NCBI RefSeq assembly: GCF_002975405.1
Contig: NZ_PCPS01000006.1
Coordinates: 104,372 to 168,371 of the forward strand
Length of the DNA stretch: 64,000 nucleotides
Direction of reading: 5' to 3'
From: Arthrobacter sp. MYb229
GTDB lineage: Bacteria; Actinomycetota; Actinomycetes; Actinomycetales; Micrococcaceae
In this document: positions 57,430 to 64,000 of the stretch, piece by piece
Layout: every line of letters starts with the position of its first letter
Position numbering within the stretch: the stretch's first letter is position 1
Program-made: the position numbers and the translations under genes
Notes under the pieces: generated by a model
Seen by the model: only the letters and a program-made list of their open reading frames with translations
The model's database searches: none
What the model was told of the DNA's origin: nothing

Positions 57430-59216
57430 TAGTACTTACGCTCCATCGGCTGGTAACGGGTGAAGATTACGGGCTTGGTTTCCATGCGAATGCCGGAAAT
57501 GCCCTCGGTGGTAGCCGTTGCGTCGCGGTACGACATCGAGTGCTTCATGAAGTTCTCGTCGTCGCGGTTCGGGTAATCTTCGCGGTAGTGTCCGCCGCGT
57601 GATTCCTTGCGGTGCATGGCTGCAGCGGTCATGACCTCTGCCATGTCCAGCAGGAAGCCGAGCTCGATGGCCTCAAGCAGGTCAAGGTTGAAACGCTTGC
57701 CCTTGTCCTGGACCGAAACATTCTTGTAGCGCTCGCGCAGTTCTTCGATGACTACCAGTGCACGATCCAGCGAATCCTTGTCGCGGAACACCTGGACGTT
57801 CGCATCCATGATGTCCTGAAGTTCCTTGCGCAGTACCGAAACGCGCTCGGTGCCGGTGGAGTTCAGCATGGAGTCGATCTGGGAGCTGGTGAACTTCTCT
57901 GGATCTTCCGGAAGTTCCACGAAGTCCGCGGTGGCCGCGTACTTGGCCGCGGAGAGGCCAGCGCGCTTGCCGAACACGTTGATGTCCAGCAGCGAGTTGG
58001 TGCCCAGACGGTTCGAGCCGTGGACCGAAACGCAAGCAACTTCGCCGGCGGCGAAGAGGCCCGGGATCACGGTGTCGTTGTCCTGCAGGACCTCGGCCTC
58101 GATGTTGGTTGGCACGCCGCCCATCACGTAGTGCGCGGTCGGGAAGACCGGAACTGGCTCGGTGTACGGCTCAACGCCCAGGTAGGTGCGGGCGAACTCG
58201 GTGATGTCTGGAAGCTTCGCATCGATATGCGCCGGTTCCAGGTGGGTCAGGTCGAGCAGCACGTAGTCCTTGTTCGGGCCGCAGCCGCGGCCTTCACGCA
58301 CCTCATTGGCCATCGAACGTGCGACGATGTCACGCGGAGCGAGGTCCTTAATGGTCGGAGCATAACGCTCCATGAAGCGCTCACCCTCGGAGTTGCGCAG
58401 GATCGCGCCTTCGCCACGGGCCGCTTCGGAAAGCAGGATGCCCAAGCCGGCCAGGCCGGTCGGGTGGAACTGCACGAATTCCATGTCTTCCAGCGGGATG
58501 CCCTTGCGGAAGGCGATGCCCATGCCGTCGCCGGTCAGGGTGTGTGCGTTCGAGGTGGTCTTGAAGACCTTGCCCGCGCCGCCGGTTGCGAAGACAACCG
58601 ACTTGGCCTGGAAGATGTGCAGCTCGCCGGTAGCCAGATCGTAGGAAACGACGCCGGCAACGCGCTTCTGCTTGTAGGCGGTGCCGTCCTCGCGGTAGGC
58701 ATCCTCCTCAACCATGAGCATATCCAGCACGTAGTACTCGTTGTAGAACTCAACGTTGTGCTTGACGCAGTTTTGGTACAGGGTCTGCAGAATCATGTGA
58801 CCGGTGCGGTCAGCTGCGTAGCAGGCGCGACGCACGGCGGCCTTGCCGTGGTCACGAGTGTGGCCGCCGAAGCGGCGCTGATCGATCTTGCCATCCGGGG
58901 TGCGGTTGAACGGAAGACCCATTTTTTCCAGGTCGAGCACGGCGTCGATGGCTTCCTTCGCCATGACCTCCGCTGCGTCCTGGTCCACCAGGTAGTCGCC
59001 ACCCTTGACGGTGTCGAAGGTGTGCCACTCCCAGTTGTCTTCCTCGACGTTGGCAAGTGCTGCGCACATGCCGCCCTGGGCCGCACCGGTGTGCGAACGG
59101 GTTGGGTAAAGCTTGGTAAGCACTGCGGTGTGCGCGCGCTGACCGGACTCGATCGCGGCACGCATACCTGCACCACCGGCACCGACGATGACTACGTCGT
59201 ACTTGTGTACCTGCAT
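57429..59216 (-). CDS. sdhA: Succinate dehydrogenase flavoprotein subunit
   Basis: 595 aa. FAD-binding VGAGGAGMRA (11-20), covalent FAD histidine at RSHTGAAQGG (His42), and catalytic region HGSNRLGTNSLLD. Oxidises succinate to fumarate at the inner face of the membrane. It is third in sdhC-sdhD-sdhA-sdhB, 48 bp after sdhD. Confidence 0.96.
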   Translation of the reverse strand: MQVHKYDVVIVGAGGAGMRAAIESGQRAHTAVLTKLYPTRSHTGAAQGGMCAALANVEEDNWEWHTFDTVKGGDYLVDQDAAEVMAKEAIDAVLDLEKMGLPFNRTPDGKIDQRRFGGHTRDHGKAAVRRACYAADRTGHMILQTLYQNCVKHNVEFYNEYYVLDMLMVEEDAYREDGTAYKQKRVAGVVSYDLATGELHIFQAKSVVFATGGAGKVFKTTSNAHTLTGDGMGIAFRKGIPLEDMEFVQFHPTGLAGLGILLSEAARGEGAILRNSEGERFMERYAPTIKDLAPRDIVARSMANEVREGRGCGPNKDYVLLDLTHLEPAHIDAKLPDITEFARTYLGVEPYTEPVPVFPTAHYVMGGVPTNIEAEVLQDNDTVIPGLFAAGEVACVSVHGSNRLGTNSLLDINVFGKRAGLSAAKYAATADFVELPEDPEKFTSSQIDSMLNSTGTERVSVLRKELQDIMDANVQVFRDKDSLDRALVVIEELRERYKNVSVQDKGKRFNLDLLEAIELGFLLDMAEVMTAAAMHRKESRGGHYREDYPNRDDENFMKHSMSYRDATATTEGISGIRMETKPVIFTRYQPMERKY

Positions 59217-59264
59217 TCTTGATGCTCTCTTTTCTGAAAAATCTGTGTGGCTAAAAAAGGGGTT

Positions 59265-59708
59265 TTAGCACTGTGGCAACGGGCTGTTCACAACGCAAGG
59301 ATCGAAGGTGAAGATCACCAGGGAGCCAAGCACGATGATGAAGATCGTCGACACATAGAGGACGCCCTTGAGCCAGGCACGGGTTGCGTGCTTCTCGGCG
59401 TAGTCGTTGATGATGGTACGCACACCGTTGGTGCCGTGCAGCATCGCCAACCAAAGCAGCGCCAAATCCCAGAACTGCCAGATTGGTGAGGCCCACTTGC
59501 CGGCAACGAAGCCGAAGGACAGGGCGTTAATGCCCGTGCCGGTCAGCAGGTTGGCGATCAGGTGACCGAAGATCAGAACGACCAGTACTACGCCGGATAG
59601 GCGCATGAACAGCCATGCGAGCATCTCGAAGCTGCTGCGGGACTTTGGTCCGCGAACATACTTCGGGTCTATACGCTGGCTACGGGGGGCAGCAATTTCT
59701 GCGCTCAT
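59265..59708 (-). CDS. sdhD: Succinate dehydrogenase membrane subunit
   Basis: 147 aa with three membrane helices. The heme/quinone-site stretch LHGTNGVRTIINDY is typical of SdhD in this actinobacterial type. The N-terminal 30 residues are basic and cytoplasmic. ATG 59708 lies 3 bp after the sdhC stop. Confidence 0.9.
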   Translation of the reverse strand: MSAEIAAPRSQRIDPKYVRGPKSRSSFEMLAWLFMRLSGVVLVVLIFGHLIANLLTGTGINALSFGFVAGKWASPIWQFWDLALLWLAMLHGTNGVRTIINDYAEKHATRAWLKGVLYVSTIFIIVLGSLVIFTFDPCVVNSPLPQC

Positions 59709-59711
59709 GGT

Positions 59712-60092
59712 TTAGTGTCCTCCGAATGCAAGCGAGAGGTGGCGGATTGCGAAGCCGGCGAATACAACGACCCAAACGCCGATGACGCCCCACAACAGCT
59801 GGCGCTGGTACTTGGTGCCCTGCTTCCAGAAGTCAACCAAGATCAGACGCAGTCCATTGAATGCGTGGAAGAGGATGGCGGCGACCAAAGCGGTTTCACC
59901 GAGTGCCATCAGGGGGTTTTTGTACGTGGCAATCACTGCGTCGTATGCACTGGCATCGACGCGTACAAGTGCTGTATCAAGCACGTGCACTAAAAGAAAA
60001 AGGAAAATAACGACACCGGTGACCCGGTGTCCCACCCAGGACCACATGCCTTCACGGCCGCGGTATAGGGTGCCTGACGAAGTCTTCGACAC
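59712..60092 (-). CDS. sdhC: Succinate dehydrogenase cytochrome b556 subunit
   Basis: 126 aa from GTG 60092 (GGAGG about 9 nt upstream), starting SKTSSGTLYRGREGMWSWVGHR, the standard SdhC N-terminus. Three membrane helices with axial heme-ligand region FHAFNGLRLI. First gene of the sdh operon. The frame continues upstream to 60140, but that part lacks SdhC similarity. Confidence 0.9.
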   Translation of the reverse strand: MSKTSSGTLYRGREGMWSWVGHRVTGVVIFLFLLVHVLDTALVRVDASAYDAVIATYKNPLMALGETALVAAILFHAFNGLRLILVDFWKQGTKYQRQLLWGVIGVWVVVFAGFAIRHLSLAFGGH

Positions 60093-60157
60093 TGAACTAA
60101 ACCTCCAAGGCTCGCAACGGCGCATGTGTATATTGCACACAATGAGATTTGACGCAC

Positions 60158-60181
60158 TTGTGCGAGCGTTCCTTGTGCGAG
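60158..60181. promoter_or_regulatory. Direct repeats upstream of sdhC
   Basis: TTGTGCGAG occurs at 60158-60166 and again at 60173-60181, 15 bp apart, 66-89 bp upstream of sdhC. The first copy also forms CGCAC-TT-GTGCG. This could be a regulator site or part of the promoter; I cannot name a binder. Confidence 0.3.
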
Positions 60182-60366
60182 TCTAAACCACATATGAGCC
60201 TCGGTTCTATCTTGAGTCTCGCCCTTGTGAGTATGTTCACCGAATAGTGGCAAATATGCGCCAGAAGGCCGGAAATACGCGCGTAATAACGCATAGACAC
60301 GTTTCGTATTTATTGATCGCCCGAGAGCTTCAATGACCGGGTTTGCCCACCGAATGAATTAGTGTT

Positions 60367-61485
60367 GTGCTCGTGAATGCAGACCTTTTAGCGCGATTCC
60401 ATGGCGTGATTCCGGCCGGTGGCGTCGGAACCCGACTGTGGCCCCTCTCCCGAGCCTCGGCTCCCAAATTCCTGCACGATCTCACCGGCTCGGGTTCTAC
60501 CCTGATCCGTGCGACGTACGACAGGTTGGTGCCATTGGCCGGTGAGCGGATTATGGTCGTCACCGGTCGTGCCCACCGCGGCGCGGTCATGGACCAGCTC
60601 CCCGAACTGTGTGACGAGAACCTGGTGCTCGAACCCGAGCCACGTGATTCGGCGGCCGCGATCGGACTCGCCGCAGCCATCCTGTATCGCCGTGACCCGA
60701 ATATCATCATGGGTTCTTTCGCCGCCGACCAGGTCATTGGCCCGGTGGACATCTTCCAGAAGGCGCTGAGCGAAGCGATCCATACCGCGGCCACGGGCAA
60801 GATCGTGACGATCGGCATCCATCCGACTCATGCCTCGACGGCCTTTGGCTACATCAAGGCCGGCGATTTGCTAAAAGTTGCCAACGCGCCCACCGCCCGC
60901 GCCGTCGTGGAATTCGTGGAGAAGCCGGATGAGGATACGGCCCGCGGCTACCTGGCCGGCGGCGGATTCCTCTGGAATGCCGGAATGTTCGTCGCCCCCG
61001 TGGGGCTGATGCTCGAGCACCTCAAGTCGAACGAGCCAGATCTGCATGCCGGCCTGATGCGCATCGCCGAGGCGTGGGATACCGACGAGCGCGAAGCCGT
61101 CATGAACGAGGTCTGGACCGACCTGCCCAAGATCGCGATCGACTACGCGGTGGCCGAGCCCGCCGCGGCCGCCGGCGACGTCGCGGTGATTCCCGGCGTT
61201 TTCAACTGGGATGACGTCGGGGACTTCGCCGCCATCGGTCGGCTGAACAAGGCCAGCGAGGACACCGGGGTGATCTCCCTGGGGGAGAACGTTCGGGTGT
61301 ATTCGGATAATGCCACCGGCGTGGTCTATGGGGATCGCCCCCGGGTGGTTGCGCTGATCGGAATCGACGATGTGATCGTCGTGGATACGGCCGACGCCTT
61401 GCTCGTCACGACCAAGGAGCACGCGCAGAAGGTCAAGCAGACGGTGGAGAAGCTCAAGGCCTCCGGAGCTACCGACGTGCTCTAG
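60367..61485 (+). CDS. manC: Mannose-1-phosphate guanylyltransferase
   Basis: 372 aa nucleotidyltransferase with the NTP-binding signature GGVGTRLWPLSRASAPKF (18-35) and FVEKPDEDTARGYLAGGGFLWNAGMFV. The length fits single-function GDP-mannose pyrophosphorylase without a ManA-type isomerase domain. It makes GDP-mannose for glycans and glycolipids. The start is uncertain: GTG 60367 or GTG 60373, neither with a clear ribosome site. It is divergent from sdhC and ends at a terminator. Confidence 0.9.
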   Translation: MLVNADLLARFHGVIPAGGVGTRLWPLSRASAPKFLHDLTGSGSTLIRATYDRLVPLAGERIMVVTGRAHRGAVMDQLPELCDENLVLEPEPRDSAAAIGLAAAILYRRDPNIIMGSFAADQVIGPVDIFQKALSEAIHTAATGKIVTIGIHPTHASTAFGYIKAGDLLKVANAPTARAVVEFVEKPDEDTARGYLAGGGFLWNAGMFVAPVGLMLEHLKSNEPDLHAGLMRIAEAWDTDEREAVMNEVWTDLPKIAIDYAVAEPAAAAGDVAVIPGVFNWDDVGDFAAIGRLNKASEDTGVISLGENVRVYSDNATGVVYGDRPRVVALIGIDDVIVVDTADALLVTTKEHAQKVKQTVEKLKASGATDVL

Positions 61486-61500
61486 CGCACGCAGTTTCCG

Positions 61501-61542
61501 ACGCCCGCGGCCGACTCGAAAGGATAGGTCACGGGCGTTTTT
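61501..61542 (+). terminator. Terminator after manC
   Basis: ACGCCCG pairs with CGGGCGT, with GGCC/GGTC partial inner pairing, and is followed by TTTTTG, 16 bp after the manC stop. Confidence 0.75.
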
Positions 61543-61704
61543 GTTGGTTGTGAGGACTATCTCGAAGCAGCGGATGGCGAAGGCGGCCAGGCGCGCCAGC
61601 AAGCCGGTATAACTAGACCCGGCGGCACAAATTCGGATGCTCGCGGTGCCTCGGATTCACGGTTTCGGGTGCTTTTCGACACGAATTTGAGTAGGTTTGA
61701 ACGC

Positions 61705-63870
61705 ATGTCAACGGCTAAGAATGATTCCGAACCGCCAAGCAAACCCAACGACCAAGCCAAGGTGCCCGAACCGGTCCAGAAAGAAACTCGAATCAATCGA
61801 GTTGTCTTTTTCGGTTCGGCCTCGCTGGTGCTCGGCATCGCCCTGTGGGCCATTCTCGATAGGGAGTCTGCCGACGCGGTGATCGGAGCCACGGTCGCCT
61901 GGATCGGCAAGAACTTCGGCTGGTACTACACGCTCATCGTCGTCTCCGTGCTCGTCTTCGTCATCAGCATCGCCATTTCGAAGGTCGGCAAGACCCGGCT
62001 GGGGCCGGATCATTCACGGCCGACCTTCAACGTTTTCACCTGGGCTTCGATGCTTTTCGCGGCCGGCATCGGCATCGACCTGATGTTCTTCTCGGTGGCC
62101 GAACCGATCACGCAGTACCTGGCGCCACCTACCGGAGAGGGCTCAACCGTTGAGGCGGCCCGCCAAGCGGTGGTCTGGACGCTCTTCCACTACGGACTGC
62201 TGGGATGGGGGCTCTACGCGCTGATCGGACTGGCGCTGGGCTATTTTGCCTACCGGCACAATCTTCCGCTGTCGATCCGCTCCGCCCTCTACCCGCTGCT
62301 GGGCCGCCGGATCAATGGCTGGATCGGCCACTCCGTGGATATCGCGGCCATGCTGGGTACGATTTTCGGCATCGCGACCTCGCTGGGCATCGGCGTGGCC
62401 CAGCTGAACTATGGGTTGAATTTCATGTTCGGAATTCCCGAGAACATGAGCTGGCAGATCGTGCTGATCGTCTCGGCCGTCTTCATGGCCACGATCTCGG
62501 TACTGACCGGTGTGGAAAAAGGCATTCGCCGGCTATCCGAACTCAACGTGTTGCTGTGCATTGCGCTGATGCTCTTTGTGCTGATCGTCGGCGGTACCGC
62601 CTACCTCTTCGACGGCATCATCATCAACATCGGCGACAGCCTCGCGAACTTCCCTGGCATGGCGCTGGATACCTTCGCCTATGACCGACCCGATGAGTGG
62701 CTCAATGGCTGGACGCTCTTCTTCTGGGCGTGGTGGATTGCCTGGGCGCCCTTCGTCGGACTGTTCCTCGCCCGCATTTCGCGTGGGCGAACCATTCGCC
62801 AGTTTGTCACCGGCGTTCTGGTAGTTCCTTTCGCCTTCATCCTGTTGTGGATCTCGATCTTCGGCAACAGCGCGCTGGCGCTGGTGCGCGGCGGAAATGA
62901 GGCCTTCGGCGAGGTCGCCATGAACACCCCCGAGCGGGCCTTCTATTCGCTGCTCGAGCAGTACCCGGGTACCCCCATCACCGCGGCGATCGCCACCTTC
63001 ACCGGCCTGCTGTTCTACGTCACCAGCGCCGACTCCGGTGCCCTGGTGATGGCGAACTTCACCTCGCATCTGAAGGATGCGCAATCGGACGGTTCGAAGC
63101 CGGTGCGCCTGTTCTGGTCGCTGGCCACGGGCCTGCTGACCTTGGGCATGCTCTTCGTCGATGGCGTGCCCACCCTGCAAGGCGCGACCGTCATCATGGG
63201 TCTTCCCTTCTCCTTCGTGCTGCTCTTCATCATGCTGGGACTGTTTAAATCGCTGCGGGTTGAATCTGCGCTGGCCGATAGCTATCAAGGGGCCATGCAC
63301 AAGGTGCTGAGCAGCCGGATGGGTCCCAGCTCCGAACGGCGCAGCTGGAAGCAGCGCCTGTCCCGGGCGATGAATTATCCCGGGCACCGGGCGGTGCAGC
63401 GTTACCTCGCTGAGGTGGCCGAGCCTGCACTGCGCGAGGTGAGCGAGGAGTTCACCGCCCGCGGCGCAGCTGTTCAGCTGGAGACCGAAGCGGTGCATAA
63501 CCTGAACCTCGACTCCCTGGACCTGGTAGTCGGCAACGGGCAGGAACGTCCCTTCAAATACCAGGTGTACCCGGTCCAGCTTCCGGTACCGAGCTACGCG
63601 AGAGTCTCCGCGGGCGACGACATCTATTACCGCATCGAAGTCTTCTCCCAAGAAGGCAGCCACGGATACGACCTGATGGGGCTGAGCAAAGAGCAGCTCA
63701 TCTGCGATGTGCTGGACCAGTACGAAGCGCACCTCACCTTCCTGAACGCACAGATCGAATCCGATGGACCCAGCCAGATCAACGCGGCGGGAGCCGGAAA
63801 GTCTGACTGGGAGTCGGACTTTGAAACTTCCTCTATTCCCCTGATAACTAAGACGAAGGACGAGTCATGA
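61705..63870 (+). CDS. betT: BCCT-family choline transporter (BetT type)
   Basis: 721 aa. Twelve helices (about 32-540) include the BCCT landmarks FAAGIGIDLMFFSVAEP (119-135) in helix 3 and WAWWIAWAPFVGLFLARIS in helix 8, then a ~180-residue cytoplasmic C-terminal domain characteristic of high-affinity proton-coupled BetT choline carriers, thought to sense osmotic stress. ATG 61705 chosen; the frame is open to 61669. The aldehyde dehydrogenase gene overlaps its stop by ATGA, so choline uptake and oxidation to glycine betaine are co-expressed. Confidence 0.88.
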   Translation: MSTAKNDSEPPSKPNDQAKVPEPVQKETRINRVVFFGSASLVLGIALWAILDRESADAVIGATVAWIGKNFGWYYTLIVVSVLVFVISIAISKVGKTRLGPDHSRPTFNVFTWASMLFAAGIGIDLMFFSVAEPITQYLAPPTGEGSTVEAARQAVVWTLFHYGLLGWGLYALIGLALGYFAYRHNLPLSIRSALYPLLGRRINGWIGHSVDIAAMLGTIFGIATSLGIGVAQLNYGLNFMFGIPENMSWQIVLIVSAVFMATISVLTGVEKGIRRLSELNVLLCIALMLFVLIVGGTAYLFDGIIINIGDSLANFPGMALDTFAYDRPDEWLNGWTLFFWAWWIAWAPFVGLFLARISRGRTIRQFVTGVLVVPFAFILLWISIFGNSALALVRGGNEAFGEVAMNTPERAFYSLLEQYPGTPITAAIATFTGLLFYVTSADSGALVMANFTSHLKDAQSDGSKPVRLFWSLATGLLTLGMLFVDGVPTLQGATVIMGLPFSFVLLFIMLGLFKSLRVESALADSYQGAMHKVLSSRMGPSSERRSWKQRLSRAMNYPGHRAVQRYLAEVAEPALREVSEEFTARGAAVQLETEAVHNLNLDSLDLVVGNGQERPFKYQVYPVQLPVPSYARVSAGDDIYYRIEVFSQEGSHGYDLMGLSKEQLICDVLDQYEAHLTFLNAQIESDGPSQINAAGAGKSDWESDFETSSIPLITKTKDES

Positions 63871-64000
63871 GTTTTCCGCAGAACCAAAACGAGCTACTGC
63901 TCAATGCCGCGACGATTTATATTGACGGCAGCTTTGGCCCGGCCAGCTCGGCCGCGACCAGGCAGATCTTCTGCCCGGCCAATGGTCAGCCGGTAGCCCT
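63867..64000 (+). CDS. betB: Betaine aldehyde dehydrogenase, 5-prime part only
   Basis: The first 44 codons run off the window end. The sequence TIYIDGSFGPASSA and CPANGQPVA is the normal N-terminus of aldehyde dehydrogenases of the betaine aldehyde type. The ATG overlaps the betT stop (ATGA). Context with a BetT-type transporter supports betaine aldehyde to glycine betaine oxidation. The catalytic Cys and Glu lie outside the window. Confidence 0.78.
   Translation, partial: MSFPQNQNELLLNAATIYIDGSFGPASSAATRQIFCPANGQPVA

Noticed and set aside
60121..60150. CRP/GlxR-type site upstream of sdhC (TGTG ... CACA)
   Set aside because: The half-sites are separated by 7 rather than the usual 8 bases and the inner bases do not match, so I do not call it.

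Overview
The window is high-GC actinobacterial chromosome, most likely from a Micrococcaceae member (Arthrobacter/Glutamicibacter-like). The evidence is a monomeric NADP-isocitrate dehydrogenase, a mycothiol-dependent-isomerase-family protein, a DUF222 (13E12-type) HNH protein, a GAP/Sap-family membrane protein, many GTG starts and abundant strong hairpin terminators. I see no rRNA, tRNA, CRISPR array, insertion sequence or prophage. The content is chromosomal metabolism in short operons, many with a linked regulator. The first ~5.5 kb looks less GC-rich by eye than 26-36 kb.

0-1.3 kb: a Zur-type palindrome precedes a CobW/MRF-like gene translationally coupled to a cysteine-free (zinc-free) ribosomal protein L36 gene, which is a zinc-starvation unit. 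1.3-10.9 kb: a 5-oxoproline island. One arm is an NRAMP-like transporter plus a DUF1445 (D-glutamate cyclase-like) gene. The other arm is pxpA, a fused pxpB-pxpC, and a biotin carboxylase-biotin carrier fusion, followed by a FadR-type GntR regulator and an HD hydrolase. The same TTGTT-N-AACAA palindrome occurs in both arms, twice in front of the transporter and once in front of pxpA, so the arms probably form one regulon. An adenine deaminase-type gene and a stand-alone Clp N-domain gene lie between the arms.

11-21.9 kb: a DHA2 efflux pump with a divergent TetR and a 27-bp palindrome, the monomeric isocitrate dehydrogenase, a lipoprotein, a DinB/MPI-like protein, dGTPase, a 2-hydroxyacid dehydrogenase, a small membrane protein, an unknown protein with a nuclease-like C-terminus, and a YdeI-like protein. 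22.2-28.3 kb: a methionine island. MesX-MesD (folate-independent methionine synthase) has a divergent LysR, and a SAM-I riboswitch precedes metY-metB. 28.3-36.4 kb: a DUF222-HNH protein, a BASS transporter, a Gfo/Idh oxidoreductase, gamma-carbonic anhydrase, purU, a flavin monooxygenase, and folD behind a ZTP (pfl) riboswitch.

36.5-44.4 kb: a three-component cytochrome P450 system (P450, [2Fe-2S] ferredoxin, reductase) with two paralogous MHS-type transporters and two paralogous LysR regulators. The P450-linked transporter copy is broken by a single-base shift in a G7 tract. 44.5-50.9 kb: a VOC protein, a NarL-type two-component system, a GAP-family protein, a coiled-coil membrane protein, exonuclease III, trpS and a 2H phosphoesterase. 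51-54.8 kb: LysR, a tartrate/D-malate dehydrogenase and a dicarboxylate symporter. 54.9-60.1 kb: catalase and sdhCDAB. 60.4-64 kb: a mannose-1-phosphate guanylyltransferase, a BetT-type choline transporter and the start of betaine aldehyde dehydrogenase, which runs off the window.
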